The notes beneath the pieces were generated by a model. That model made no database searches. It had not been told where the DNA came from and saw nothing but the letters and a program-made list of their open reading frames with translations. A stretch of DNA of 64,000 nt from Sphingomonas sp. (GTDB lineage: Bacteria; Pseudomonadota; Alphaproteobacteria; Sphingomonadales; Sphingomonadaceae), in NCBI RefSeq assembly GCF_004799495.1, contig NZ_SSMY01000010.1:62001-126000 (forward strand), given 5' to 3'. Positions 1 to 10,662 of the stretch are shown here, one piece after another. The position numbers and the translations under genes are program-made. Position 1 is the stretch's first letter, and each line of letters begins with the position of its first letter.

Positions 1-1319
1 GCGGAGCAGACATACTGCGGCAGGAAGATAGCGCTGACTGTCGAGATGATCCCGCCAGCGGCCGTCGAGCCGGTGAAGCCCTGCGGACCCGCGTTGTTGC
101 CCTTCGTCGACGTGTTGTAATAATTGGCCATCAAATAGGCTTCGCCGAACGACCCGAGCTTGAAGGTCGCGCGAGCGTTCAGGCCCTTGCGCGTGATGTT
201 CGAGTTGTACGCGCGATATTCGTTGACCAGGTCCTCCTGACAAACCGTTGCGGGAGCGACGAACTGCCCGCCAGCGGTAGTGCCGGAAACGGCGCGCTGC
301 GCAGCCGTGAGCGTGTAGCTCGGGAGCGTCTGACAACCCTGCGCCGGGTTCAGCAGCTGATAGCCGCCGAGCGAGGTCAGGCCAGGGCTGTACGGCCGAA
401 CGAACGGAACGCGCGTCGACGCGAAGCCGAGGTAGGTGCCGTCCGCCTGGATACCGTTGCGGATGCCGTTGGTGAGACAGCCCTGCGCGGTGGTGCCGCA
501 GATCTTGCTCAGGTCGGCGGTGTTGAACGGATAGCCGCGGTCGCGAACGAGCAGCGGGTCGTTCCTCTGATATTCGCCGTTGATGTAGACGTTGAAGCCC
601 TGGCGGTCGAGATCGCCATAGCCCGCCGTCGCCGAAAGGCGGCGCTCGCCGTTGTCGCCGAGCTGCGAGATGCCTGCCGAACCGTTGAGGTGCAGACCGG
701 TGATCTGACGCTTGACGATGACGTTGACCACGCCCGCGATCGCGTCCGAACCGTAGGTCGCCGACGCGCCGTCGAGCAGCGTGTCGATGCGGTCGACGAT
801 CGAGATCGGAATGGTGTTGATGTCGACGAAGTTGCGATAGCCGTCGTCACCCAGCGGGTAGAAGGCGGTGCGCATGCCATTGAACAGCGTCAGCGTATAG
901 GCGTCGTTGAGGCCGCGCAGCGACGGCGCCGAGGCACCGGTGGCGAAACCGAACGACGACCAGCTCGGCGGCGCGGTGCCGGCGTTGTTGGCGGTCAGCA
1001 GCTGGAGCGCGTCGGCAACGGTCGTGACGCCGCGGTTCTGCAGGTCGGCCGCGGTCGTGGTCACGACGGGCGACGCGGTTGCGGCCGCCGGGTTGCGCGA
1101 AATCGAACCCGTGATGATGATGTCGTTGCTCTTGTCCGCCTGGGCATCGGCCTGGTCGGGGGTCGGCGTGGTCGCCGGAGTCGGCGTCGCCGTGGTCGCC
1201 TGCGCCAGAGCCGGCGTCGCGTACATCGCCGAGGCGATGAAGCCGGCGCCGAGCAGCGTCAGCGCGCGGGTCGCGGTGCTGTCACGCAGCGAGCGCGAAA
1301 AATTCGAAGTCTTGGTCAC
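1..1319 (-). CDS. TonB-dependent receptor, N-terminal part (C-terminus lies beyond the window edge)
   Basis: Minus-strand reading from GTG at 1319: MTKTSNFSRSLRDSTATRALTLLGAGFIASAMYATPALAQ... then ..DIIITGS.. plug motif and plug-domain sequence. Open to the window edge. Confidence 0.85.
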   Translation of the reverse strand, partial: MTKTSNFSRSLRDSTATRALTLLGAGFIASAMYATPALAQATTATPTPATTPTPDQADAQADKSNDIIITGSISRNPAAATASPVVTTTAADLQNRGVTTVADALQLLTANNAGTAPPSWSSFGFATGASAPSLRGLNDAYTLTLFNGMRTAFYPLGDDGYRNFVDINTIPISIVDRIDTLLDGASATYGSDAIAGVVNVIVKRQITGLHLNGSAGISQLGDNGERRLSATAGYGDLDRQGFNVYINGEYQRNDPLLVRDRGYPFNTADLSKICGTTAQGCLTNGIRNGIQADGTYLGFASTRVPFVRPYSPGLTSLGGYQLLNPAQGCQTLPSYTLTAAQRAVSGTTAGGQFVAPATVCQEDLVNEYRAYNSNITRKGLNARATFKLGSFGEAYLMANYYNTSTKGNNAGPQGFTGSTAAGGIISTVSAIFLPQYVCS

Positions 1320-1591
1320 GTAGCGGTTTCCCTCGCTTAACCCGCCGCCGCTGTTTCGCGGTCGTAGCAGGCGGTTGCCAAGCCCCTTAAGACGCAAAGC
1401 GCCCCAAGAGCCATGGCGCCGGGGATTGGAACGAAGGGCTTGCGCTGTAAAGGCGGCTTCGCGAGTGCCCGCCTAGATTTCAAACCGCCTGTAGCCAAAA
1501 TGCCACAGAAGTCCGAGGCGCCGAAAACGGCCGACATGTCCTTCGACACATCGCCCGCGATCGGCTGGTAGCGTTCTGATTATCGGGTCGA

Positions 1592-1620
1592 AACCGGGGG
1601 CGGCGGGACCGCCCCCGGCC
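1592..1620 (-). terminator. GC-rich hairpin downstream of the second TonB receptor
   Basis: ccgggggcgg-cgggac-ccgcccccgg inverted repeat just past the stop at 1628; no clear U-tract. Confidence 0.4.
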
Positions 1621-1627
1621 CGATCGA

Positions 1628-4600
1628 TCAGAACTTGAAGTTCGCGCCCGCCTTGAACGTACGGCCGATCAGGCCGGCCGAGTGCCACGACGCGAGGTAG
1701 TTGGTCTGGGTCGTGTACGCCGTGTTGGCGAACAGCGGGGCGCGCGCGCCGAACACGTTGCCCACGGTGAACGAGAACTGGAACCGGTCGCTCACCTTCG
1801 TCGCCAGGTTCACGTCGGTGTAGATGAAGCTGTGGACGTAGCAGAACTGGTTCTTCTGGGCCGTCGTCGTGCCATAAACCGCGGCGTTGCACGAAATGTC
1901 GTTCATTGCCGGCGTGGTAGGTGTCGCCGCAATGGCTGAAGTTGCCTGGTCGGCGGCGACCGCCTTGATGCGACCGACATAATAGGTCGTCGCGGTCAAC
2001 GCGAACGGGCCAGCCACCAGCGTGTTCTGCCAGTTGCCGCGCCAGCGCGGCGTGCCGCCGCCCGACGACAGATCCTCCGGCCCGACGGTCCCGGCATAGT
2101 GCTGGACCGGTCCGGTCGCGGGATGCAGGTCGTACTTCAGCGTTTCCTGCAGGTCGAGCCGGCTCTCGAACCGGGCGCCGCCGCCGAGCGGGATTCGCGC
2201 GTCGAGGCTGAACTCGAGGCCCGAGCTGATCAGATACGCCGAGTTCACGTACGGCGCGTTGAGCACGAGCAAGCGCGGCAGCGAATTGAGGTTGGACGGA
2301 TCGGCGCCGTCGATCACGTTGCACGAATAGCCCGCATAGGCGGCAACCTTGGCGCAGCCCGCCGCGGCAGCGGCCGCGGCCGATGCGAAGGTCTGGTTGG
2401 CAACCGAGTAATAGTCGGTGATCGCGTTGCCCACGTCTGGACCGGTGACGATCAGGTTCGACTTCTTCACCTGGTAATAGTCGGCGGTGAAGGTCAGCCA
2501 CCGCACCGGATCAATGATCGCGCCGAGCGTGAAGCTGCGCGAAACCTCGGGCTTGATGTTGGGGTTGCCGACAAAGCCGCGACCCAGGCTATAGGTTGCG
2601 GTGTAACCCGCATTGCCCGGGTGCGCCGCGATGAACGCCGCGTTCGGAGTGTAGCCGACGAAACCCGAAAAGGAGCTGGCGGGGTTCGATTCGGCGAAGG
2701 TCGGCGCGCGGAAGCCCTCCGAATAGGTACCGCGCAGCGCAATCCCCTTGACCGGCTCGAACTTGATCGTCGCCTTGGGCGAGAAGCGGCCAATCCCCGT
2801 GGAGTAATGGTCATACCGGCCCGACAGGTTGACATCGAGCATGTCGAGGATCGGCGCGTCGAGCTCGAAATAGCCCGCCCAGACCGAACGCTTGCCATAC
2901 GCTTGCGCGGTCGACACGCCCGGCAGATCGAGGTTCGGGTTGAGGCTGCGGTTGGTCAGCTCCTCGCGGCGGAACTGTCCGCCCACGGCGAGCTGCAGAT
3001 CGCCTCCGGGCAGCGTGACCAGCTTGCCGCTGACCGTCGCGTCGACCGTGAACTCCATCGAATTCGACTTGGCGTTGATCGGCGGCGCCACCGAGTTGCG
3101 CACCGCTTCGCTGTTCAGGCTCGGATTGACGAAATTGTACGAGCCGGTGTTGATCGCCTTGATCAGTCCGTTGAGGTTGAAGTTGCCGTAAACGGTATAA
3201 TCCAGGTTATCGCGCGAATAGGCCGACGCGACGTTCCACTTCCAGTTGGCGCCGATGTCGCCCTTCAGGCCCCCCGAGACACGGTACACCTGGTTGATCC
3301 GCTTGCTGCCCGACTTGATGTCGCCGAACAGATAATAGAGCCGCGCCGCGCCATGCGTCGGATCAGCCGCGTAGGCCGCGGCATAGGGGTTGTTCGGATT
3401 CAGCTGGCGGTCCGCCGCGGTCGCGCAGTTCACGCCCGACGAGCAGATGTAGACCGGCAGAACGATGCCCGGCGTGCTGGTCGAGGTCGCTGGGCTGCCG
3501 CCGAACGCCTGGGTCTGGCGGTCGGAGACTGGCGCGCGGCTGATCTCGACGCGGTTGCGTGCATAGCTGCCCGACACATAGCCTTCGACATTGGTGCCGA
3601 GGCGGAAGCTAACGCGGCCGACGATGTCGTAGCGCTCCTGCTTGGGCAGGAAGATGGCAAATTCCTTCTGGAGATCGTGCGCGCACGCCGTGCCGATGCG
3701 CGAGGACGTGTTCTCGGAGAAGGTGCCGTACGGGCAATTGCCGATCGGCGTCAGCGAGTTGAAGATCGCCGGCGTGGTGGCATTCGCGATCGTGCCCGCC
3801 AGCGGGTTGTTGAGGTCCGTCTGCGTGGTCCGCGTGACGACCGCGTTGGGCGTCGGCGTGGTCAGCGTATCGTCGGCGCGATTATTGTCGTTGCCGCCGA
3901 CCGCGCGGAGGTCGAGCGTGTTGAACGGGAAGCCGAGCGAGTTATTGGTGACCATCCCGCTATAGTCGTAGTCGCCACCGATATAGACGTTGAACCCCTG
4001 GCGGTCATAGTCGCCGAACCCGGCTAGTAGGTGCGCGCGATATCGCGGATAGTCGCCCCGCTCCGAAACGCCGCCCTCGGCGCCCGCCTCGAGCCCCTTC
4101 ATGGTCTTGCGGGTGATGAGGTTGACCACGCCGCCGATCGCGTCCGCGCCATAGAGCGACGACGCGCCGTCCTTCAGCACCTGAATGCTCTGGACGTTCA
4201 CCATCGGGATGCTGTTGAGATCGACGTAATTGTTGTGACCGTCGTCGTTCAGCGGGAAGTTGGCCGAGCGCAGGCCATCGATCAGCGTGATCGTCGACGA
4301 AACGCCCAGGTTGCGCAACGACACGGCGGAGCCGCCGGCCGAGAAGCCGCTGCTGAAGCCGTTACCGATCGAACCGGCGCCGTCCGCCGAAACTGAGCGA
4401 ATCGCGTCGGACACGTTGCTGATGCCGGCGCGAGTAAGCGTCTCTGCCGTCACGACGGTGACCGGGGACGCGGTCGTGGTGGCCGCCTTGGTGCTGAACA
4501 GCGTGCCGGTGATGACGATGTCCTTCTGATCGTCGGTCGACTGGTCGGCAGCTGCCGGCGTCGGTGTGGGGGCCGGCGTGGATTGCGCGAAGGCGGGTGT

Positions 4601-4681
4601 CGCGGCGACCATCGCCAGCAGGCCGAGCGGCGCGGCGGTGGTCAGCAGACGCTGCTTCGGCGTCGAACGAAGAAAAGCCAT
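1628..4681 (-). CDS. TonB-dependent receptor
   Basis: MAFLRSTPKQRLLTTAAPLGLLAMVAATPAFAQ signal peptide, DIVITGTLF plug motif, NVFGARAPLFANTAY...GANFKF beta-barrel C-terminus. Confidence 0.93.
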   Translation of the reverse strand: MAFLRSTPKQRLLTTAAPLGLLAMVAATPAFAQSTPAPTPTPAAADQSTDDQKDIVITGTLFSTKAATTTASPVTVVTAETLTRAGISNVSDAIRSVSADGAGSIGNGFSSGFSAGGSAVSLRNLGVSSTITLIDGLRSANFPLNDDGHNNYVDLNSIPMVNVQSIQVLKDGASSLYGADAIGGVVNLITRKTMKGLEAGAEGGVSERGDYPRYRAHLLAGFGDYDRQGFNVYIGGDYDYSGMVTNNSLGFPFNTLDLRAVGGNDNNRADDTLTTPTPNAVVTRTTQTDLNNPLAGTIANATTPAIFNSLTPIGNCPYGTFSENTSSRIGTACAHDLQKEFAIFLPKQERYDIVGRVSFRLGTNVEGYVSGSYARNRVEISRAPVSDRQTQAFGGSPATSTSTPGIVLPVYICSSGVNCATAADRQLNPNNPYAAAYAADPTHGAARLYYLFGDIKSGSKRINQVYRVSGGLKGDIGANWKWNVASAYSRDNLDYTVYGNFNLNGLIKAINTGSYNFVNPSLNSEAVRNSVAPPINAKSNSMEFTVDATVSGKLVTLPGGDLQLAVGGQFRREELTNRSLNPNLDLPGVSTAQAYGKRSVWAGYFELDAPILDMLDVNLSGRYDHYSTGIGRFSPKATIKFEPVKGIALRGTYSEGFRAPTFAESNPASSFSGFVGYTPNAAFIAAHPGNAGYTATYSLGRGFVGNPNIKPEVSRSFTLGAIIDPVRWLTFTADYYQVKKSNLIVTGPDVGNAITDYYSVANQTFASAAAAAAAGCAKVAAYAGYSCNVIDGADPSNLNSLPRLLVLNAPYVNSAYLISSGLEFSLDARIPLGGGARFESRLDLQETLKYDLHPATGPVQHYAGTVGPEDLSSGGGTPRWRGNWQNTLVAGPFALTATTYYVGRIKAVAADQATSAIAATPTTPAMNDISCNAAVYGTTTAQKNQFCYVHSFIYTDVNLATKVSDRFQFSFTVGNVFGARAPLFANTAYTTQTNYLASWHSAGLIGRTFKAGANFKF

Positions 4682-4934
4682 GTGGTGCACATCCCCAAAA
4701 CGGGACCGACCGGCGCGCAGACCCCCTGCGCGCCGTCCGAATCCCCCCTGACACCGGTCGCAAAGCCCTCCAGCCCGACCGGATGCCAATTCGTTACGGG
4801 TGCGCGGCGCGGTGTAAAGCGCGCGATGGATTCGCGCGGACGATTTGCGACAATTCGTTACATTTTGTTACACATTTGCCACAAATGGTCAGAATAGGTG
4901 TCTTATCCGACTATGGCAGTCGGTCGAGGCCCGT

Positions 4935-5846
4935 TCAGCGCGCTTCCGGCATCGGTCCGGCCACCAGCAACGGATCGATCTTCGCGTTGCGCCAGCGCAG
5001 ACCCCAGTGAAGATGCGGCCCGGTGACGCGGCCGGTCATGCCCGAATAGGCCACGACTTCCCCACGCGCGACGCGCTGTCCCGCCGTCACGACGATCCGC
5101 GACAAATGCATCAGCGCGCTATTGAGCCCCATGCCATGGTCGATCATCAGCAGATTGCCCTCGAGCAGGAAGGCATGGTCGGAGGCGAGGATGACGACGC
5201 CGTCAGCGGGCGCAAGGACCGGCGTTCCCTGCGGTACGGCGATGTCGATCCCCGAATGGTACGACCCGGCCTCGCCGTTCTTGTAGAGGCGTTGCGACCC
5301 GAACAGCGTCGAGATCCGCCCGGTGGCCGGCCACTGGAACGGCTGGCGCCACCCTGCCGACCCGCTGTCGATCCGCCGCGCCGCGTTGATCTGCACGAGT
5401 TCGGGCGGGCGCAACCGGTCGAAATCGGCCGGCGGCACGGGATATTTGGGCAAGGTCGCGAGCCGCGAGATGTTCCACGCGCGCGGCGCGATCGCCAGGA
5501 CCTGCGACACCAGCGAGCCGTCGCGGCGCGTCGCGGCGAGCGTGGCGCTCGGCCCGGCATCGCGGTCGAACGCGATCAGGAACGCGCCGTCGGGCGCGAT
5601 CGGGACGGCCGCGCCATCGAGCGTTAGCGCGACGGTGCCGGCCGGCACGATGCCGATCGCCATTCCGCCCTGGCTCAAGCGTCCCTTGAGGGCGAAGTTG
5701 CCGGGCAGCATGGCCTCCGCAAGTTGCGCCGGCGCGACGGCTACCGGCCGCGCAATGGCGGCAACGACCATCGGCCGCGGCTCGATACAGCTGCCCGTGG
5801 CGACGAGGACGGCGATCCCCGCCACCCAGCGCCGCGCGCGTCTCAT
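4935..5846 (-). CDS. M23 family metallopeptidase (LytM-like)
   Basis: YHSGIDIAVPQGTPVLAPADGVV...LMIDHGMGLNS...GPHLHWGLRW. Start chosen at MRRARRWVAG. Confidence 0.9.
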   Translation of the reverse strand: MRRARRWVAGIAVLVATGSCIEPRPMVVAAIARPVAVAPAQLAEAMLPGNFALKGRLSQGGMAIGIVPAGTVALTLDGAAVPIAPDGAFLIAFDRDAGPSATLAATRRDGSLVSQVLAIAPRAWNISRLATLPKYPVPPADFDRLRPPELVQINAARRIDSGSAGWRQPFQWPATGRISTLFGSQRLYKNGEAGSYHSGIDIAVPQGTPVLAPADGVVILASDHAFLLEGNLLMIDHGMGLNSALMHLSRIVVTAGQRVARGEVVAYSGMTGRVTGPHLHWGLRWRNAKIDPLLVAGPMPEAR

Positions 5847-6043
5847 CCGCGCGTTTCGGCCTCGAGCGCGAAGGCGGCGTCGGCATAGGCTTCCTGCCGC
5901 GCGACGCTCCAGTAGCGCAGATCGTCGAGGTCGATCGCCGCGCCCGATATCGCGCACGTCACGTGGCTGCCCGGGGTCAGCACGCGAAACCCGTTGGCCA
6001 TGTAGTGGAGCCGCGCCGGCCGGTCGGTGTTGGACATCAGCAT
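5843..6043 (-). CDS. DUF2093 domain protein
   Basis: Short ORF MLMSNTDRPARLHYMANGFRVLTPGSHVTCAISGAAIDLDDLRYWSVARQEAYADA matches the DUF2093 pattern. Confidence 0.75.
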   Translation of the reverse strand: MLMSNTDRPARLHYMANGFRVLTPGSHVTCAISGAAIDLDDLRYWSVARQEAYADAAFALEAETRG

Positions 6044-6060
6044 GAACAGGGCTTCTTCAT

Positions 6061-7434
6061 CTACAGCAGGGTTGGTTGATCGGGTGCGGGCGTAGCATAT
6101 GCCTTGGCCGCCTTTCCCTCAACCCGCGCGGGCACCTCGCCATCCCCGAACCGGACGGTCAGCGCCCCGGCCTTTCGCGCTTCGGCCGCCGACGTCAGCA
6201 CGCCGCCGGCGCGATCCGTCACCAGCGCGTAGCCGCGGTCGAGCACATGGCTCGGATTGAGCGCCTCGATCAGCTTGAAGGTCTGGTCGAGCCGTTGGCG
6301 CGCGGCGGCGATGCGCTGGGTCAGCAGCACGGGCCGCAAGGCACCGGCCGTTCGGTCGAGTTGCCCTCGCGCCGCCATCAGGCGGCGTTCGAGCGCGCGG
6401 TCGAGGCGCTGGCCCGCATCGTCGGCGCGCTGGCGCTGCGGGCCGAGCAGCGCATCGCGTTTGGGGAGCAGCCGCGCCTGCGCCTCGACCCGCTCGCGCC
6501 CGCGCTCGACATAGCGCCGCGCGCACCGTTCGCTCCGCTGGGCATACGCATCGAGGCTCAGCCGGAGGTCGGCGAGCACCGGCACCGCGATCTCCGCCGC
6601 CGCGGTCGGGGTCGGTGCGCGAACATCGGCGGCATGGTCGCACAGCGACGTGTCGGTCTCGTGCCCGACCGCCGAGATGATCGGGATCGAGCATGCGGCG
6701 ACCGCGCGGACGACGGCCTCCTCGTTGAACGCCCACAGATCCTCGATCGACCCGCCGCCGCGCGCGACGATGACCAGATCGGGGCGCGGCACTGGGCCAC
6801 CCGGCTGGATCGCGTCGAACCCGCGCACGGCGGCGGCGACTTCCTGCGCCGCGCCTGCGCCCTGCACCTTGACCGGCCAGACGATCACGCGGGTCGGGCA
6901 GCGATCCGCCAGCCGATGGAGGATGTCGCGGATCACCGCCCCGGTCGGTGAGGTCACCACGCCGATCGTGCGCGGCATGAACGGCAGCGGCTGCTTGCGC
7001 GCCGGGTCGAACAACCCCTCCGCGCCCAATTGCGCCTTGAGCTTTTCGAACAGCGCCATCAGCGCGCCCTCGCCGGCCAGCTCCATCCGATCGATCACGA
7101 TCTGGTATTTGGAGCGGCCGGGGTAGGTGGTGAGCTTGCCGCTGGCGATCACCTCGATCCCGTCCTGCGCGGCGAAGGGCAGCATCGCCGCCTGCCCCTT
7201 CCACATCACGCCGTCGATCACCGCGGCGTCATCCTTCAGGCACAGATAGACGTGCCCTGACGCCGCGCGCTTGTACCCCGAAATCTCGCCGCGCAGCCGC
7301 ACGCGCCCGAACTCGCCCTCGACCATCCGCTTGAGCCGGTTCGACAGCTCGCCGACGCTTTCGGGCGCGGAATTGTCGCCGGGCAAGGCCTCGGCTACCA
7401 GCCGCGGCGAATCTTCGGAGAATGGGTCGCTCAT
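6061..7434 (-). CDS. xseA: Exodeoxyribonuclease VII large subunit
   Basis: [44 protein letters not shown]...[19 protein letters not shown]...[19 protein letters not shown]. Start [10 protein letters not shown]. Confidence 0.95.
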   Translation of the reverse strand: MSDPFSEDSPRLVAEALPGDNSAPESVGELSNRLKRMVEGEFGRVRLRGEISGYKRAASGHVYLCLKDDAAVIDGVMWKGQAAMLPFAAQDGIEVIASGKLTTYPGRSKYQIVIDRMELAGEGALMALFEKLKAQLGAEGLFDPARKQPLPFMPRTIGVVTSPTGAVIRDILHRLADRCPTRVIVWPVKVQGAGAAQEVAAAVRGFDAIQPGGPVPRPDLVIVARGGGSIEDLWAFNEEAVVRAVAACSIPIISAVGHETDTSLCDHAADVRAPTPTAAAEIAVPVLADLRLSLDAYAQRSERCARRYVERGRERVEAQARLLPKRDALLGPQRQRADDAGQRLDRALERRLMAARGQLDRTAGALRPVLLTQRIAAARQRLDQTFKLIEALNPSHVLDRGYALVTDRAGGVLTSAAEARKAGALTVRFGDGEVPARVEGKAAKAYATPAPDQPTLL

Positions 7435-8695
7435 GAACGTCCTGCTGATCGGATCGGGTGGACGCGAACATGGCCTCGCGTGGAAGCTCGCGCAATCGCC
7501 CGTCCTCACGAAACTGTATGCCGCCCCGGGCAATCCGGGGATTGGCGAGGAGGCCGAATTGGTCGCGCTCGACGGGAGCGACCATGCGGCGGTGATCGAT
7601 TTCTGCCGGTCGCACGATATCGGCCTGGTCGTGGTCGGCCCCGAAGCGCCGCTCGTCGCGGGGATCGCTGACGACCTGCGCGCCGCCGGGTTCGCGGTGT
7701 TCGGGCCCAGTAAAGCCGCGGCCCAGCTCGAGGGATCGAAGGCGTTCACCAAGGCGCTCTGCGACCGCGCCGGCATCCCCACGGCTCGCTATCGCGCGGT
7801 CCATTCGCTCGAGGAAGCGCGCGCCGCGCTCGATGAATTCGGCGCGCCGGTAGTGGTAAAGGCGGATGGACTCGCCGCGGGAAAGGGCGTTACCGTGGCA
7901 ATGACGATGGCCGAAGCCGTTGGGGCGATCGAACAGCTGTTTTCCGAAAGCGGCGCGAGCGCGGTGATCGAGGAGTTCCTCCAGGGCGAGGAAGTCAGCC
8001 TGTTCGTGCTGACCGACGGCACGACGATGGTCCCGTTCGGCACGGCGCAGGACCACAAGCGCGTCGGCGACGACGACACCGGACCCAACACCGGCGGGAT
8101 GGGCGCGTACAGCCCGGCGCGGGTACTGACGCCCGAACTGGAAACGCGCGCGCTGGCCGAGATCGTCGCGCCGACCATCGCGACGCTCAGCAGCGAGGGC
8201 ATGCCCTATTCCGGCGTGCTCTATGCCGGACTGATGCTGACCGCCGACGGGCCCAAGCTGATCGAGTACAACGCGCGCTTCGGCGACCCCGAATGCCAGG
8301 TGCTGATGATGCGGCTGGAGAGCGACTTGCTCCCGCTCATGCTCGCGGTGGCAGAGGGTCGCCTGGCCGATACCCCCGCGCCCGTGTTTCGCAACGACGT
8401 GGCGCTGACGGTGGTGATGGCGGCGAACGGCTATCCCGGTACCCCCGAAACCGGTGGGGCGATCGGTCTGTCGAAGGTCGAAAATGCGAGAGTCTTCCAG
8501 GCCGGCACAAAAATTGTCGATGGCGCGCTCGTCGCATCCGGCGGCCGGGTGCTCGCGGTGACCGCAACTGGCCGAACCGTCGAAGCCGCCCGGGCGGCGG
8601 CATATCGCGCGGTAGATTCTATCGACTTCCCCACCGGTTTCTGCCGCCGCGACATCGGCTGGCGCGAGGTCGCGCGCGCTGCTTTAGCGAAATGA
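7433..8695 (+). CDS. purD: Phosphoribosylamine--glycine ligase
   Basis: [23 protein letters not shown]...[13 protein letters not shown]...[12 protein letters not shown]. Confidence 0.97.
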   Translation: MNVLLIGSGGREHGLAWKLAQSPVLTKLYAAPGNPGIGEEAELVALDGSDHAAVIDFCRSHDIGLVVVGPEAPLVAGIADDLRAAGFAVFGPSKAAAQLEGSKAFTKALCDRAGIPTARYRAVHSLEEARAALDEFGAPVVVKADGLAAGKGVTVAMTMAEAVGAIEQLFSESGASAVIEEFLQGEEVSLFVLTDGTTMVPFGTAQDHKRVGDDDTGPNTGGMGAYSPARVLTPELETRALAEIVAPTIATLSSEGMPYSGVLYAGLMLTADGPKLIEYNARFGDPECQVLMMRLESDLLPLMLAVAEGRLADTPAPVFRNDVALTVVMAANGYPGTPETGGAIGLSKVENARVFQAGTKIVDGALVASGGRVLAVTATGRTVEAARAAAYRAVDSIDFPTGFCRRDIGWREVARAALAK

Positions 8696-8790
8696 TACAC
8701 TGTAACATTCTATTCATCTAAGGGTCATCACGGCCCCGCAATATTCTCCCCGCCGGGCCTGTACCGCCCGGTCTCAAGGGGAGATTTCAG

Positions 8791-10596
8791 ATGACGCGTA
8801 CCGCTCTGATGCTCGGCTGTTCCGCTTTGTTGTTCACCTCCGCCGCGCCAGCGCCGCTCGTCGCGCAGCAGAATATTCGCGCGCCCGGCCGGCCGTCGCC
8901 CGTGCGCTGCCGCGGCGAGGATCGGCCGACCTATTCCAACTACCAGACCAGCCCGTCGCCGGTGACCGTCGTCACGGGCAAGCAACCCAAGGCGAAGCGC
9001 GACAAGTCCGCGCAGGACTTGGTCGTCACCGGGTCGCGGGTGCGGTCGAGCGACGCGCGCGGCATGGCAGAAGCCTATGCGCCCCCACCCCCACCGCCTG
9101 CACCACCGCCAATGGCCATGCCCGCGCCGCCCGCGCCCGTTATTACCGGCAGCCTGTACAACGCCGCTCCCTACGGCAGCCGCCAGAACACCGAGCGCTA
9201 TGACGGCAAGGCGGTCGCCTCGATCATGTCGGTCGCCGCCGCGCCCGTCTCGACCTTCTCGGTCGATGTCGACACCGGTTCCTATTCCAACGTCCGCCGC
9301 TTCCTGACCGAAGGCAATACGCCGCCGCCCGAAGCGGTGCGGACCGAAGAGATGATCAATTATTTCCGCTACGATTATCCGCGTCCCGCCGACCGTGCGC
9401 AGCCGTTCAGCGTGACCACCGATGTCGCGCGGACACCGTGGAACCCCGACACGCGGCTGCTCCGCATCGGGCTGCGCGGGTACGACGTCGCGACAAGCGA
9501 CCGGCCGCGCGCGAACCTGGTGTTCCTCGTCGATGTCTCGGGGTCGATGAACGAGCCGGATAAGCTACCACTGGTGAAGTCCGCGCTCACCGCGCTTGCC
9601 GACCGCCTCCGCCCCGACGACCGCGTGTCGATCGTGGTCTATGCGGGGAACGCCGGGATCGTGCTCGAGCCAACCGCCGACAAGCAATACGTCAAGGCCG
9701 CGCTCGATTGCCTCCAGGCGGGCGGATCGACCGCGGGCGGCGCGGGGATCAAGCTCGCCTACGACACCGCGCGCGCGAACTTCGTGCCGGGCGGGATCAA
9801 CCGCATCTTCCTCGCCACCGACGGCGATTTCAACGTCGGGGTCAGCGACAACAAGACGCTGGAGGAAATGATCAAGCACGAGCGCGACGACGGCATCACG
9901 CTGACCACGCTCGGGTTCGGCCAGGGCAATTACAACGAAGCGATGATGGAGCGGATCGCCGACGTCGGGAACGGCAATTACGCCTATATCGACAGCGAGC
10001 GCGAGGCGGAGAAGGTGCTCGACGACGAGCTTTCCGCGACGATGGTGACGATCGCGAGGGACGTGAAGGTGCAGGTCGAGTTCAACCCGGCGGCGGTCAA
10101 GGAATACCGCCTGATCGGGTACGAAAACCGCGCGCTGGCAGAGGAGGACTTCAACAACGACGCGGTCGATGCCGGCGACATGGGCGCGGGACATCAGGTG
10201 ACCGCGCTGTACGAAGTCGTCCCCGCGAACGGTGCGGGTTGGCTGCCCAACCGGCGGTATCCCGCCAATGCGGCGACACCCCAACCGGCGCCGGTCGGCG
10301 CGAACGAGCTATGCTTCGTCAAGCTGCGCTACAAGCTGCCCGAGGGTGGCGCGTCGCTGCTGATCACGCGGCCCGTGCCCGCGATGAGCTTGCGCACCGC
10401 CGCCTGGCCGACCGGCGATATGGCGTTCGTGACCGCGGTCGCGGCGTTCGGCCAGAAGCTGCGCGGCGACAAATATCTCGGGAGCTACCGCTTTGCCGAT
10501 ATCCAGCGGCTGGCGGGATCGCCCGACGGTTACTGGCGGCAGGAGTTCGTCCGGCTGGCCGGAATGGCCGACCGGCGCAATCCCGTGCGCGACTGA
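8791..10596 (+). CDS. von Willebrand factor type A domain protein (YfbK-like), secreted
   Basis: VSTFSVDVDTGSYSNVRRFL...LVFLVDVSGSMNEPDKLPLVKSAL...FLATDGDFNVG. N-terminal signal peptide. Confidence 0.88.
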   Translation: MTRTALMLGCSALLFTSAAPAPLVAQQNIRAPGRPSPVRCRGEDRPTYSNYQTSPSPVTVVTGKQPKAKRDKSAQDLVVTGSRVRSSDARGMAEAYAPPPPPPAPPPMAMPAPPAPVITGSLYNAAPYGSRQNTERYDGKAVASIMSVAAAPVSTFSVDVDTGSYSNVRRFLTEGNTPPPEAVRTEEMINYFRYDYPRPADRAQPFSVTTDVARTPWNPDTRLLRIGLRGYDVATSDRPRANLVFLVDVSGSMNEPDKLPLVKSALTALADRLRPDDRVSIVVYAGNAGIVLEPTADKQYVKAALDCLQAGGSTAGGAGIKLAYDTARANFVPGGINRIFLATDGDFNVGVSDNKTLEEMIKHERDDGITLTTLGFGQGNYNEAMMERIADVGNGNYAYIDSEREAEKVLDDELSATMVTIARDVKVQVEFNPAAVKEYRLIGYENRALAEEDFNNDAVDAGDMGAGHQVTALYEVVPANGAGWLPNRRYPANAATPQPAPVGANELCFVKLRYKLPEGGASLLITRPVPAMSLRTAAWPTGDMAFVTAVAAFGQKLRGDKYLGSYRFADIQRLAGSPDGYWRQEFVRLAGMADRRNPVRD

Positions 10597-10662
10597 TCTA
10601 CCTTACTGGCGTATCGCCCGCCCTCCGCATAGGATGGCGGGCGATATGCTTTTGAGGATGAC

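Noticed and set aside
1337-1549. 70-aa minus ORF between the two TonB receptors
   Set aside because: No recognisable domain or convincing ribosome-binding site; probably spurious.
2099-4027. Long plus-strand ORF (642 aa) opposite the TonB receptor
   Set aside because: Arg/Ala-rich frame shadow of a high-GC gene; the antisense receptor reading is clearly the true one. The same applies to 16660-28879-type shadows such as 26660..28879, 50758..52830, 52861..55044 and 18934..21516.
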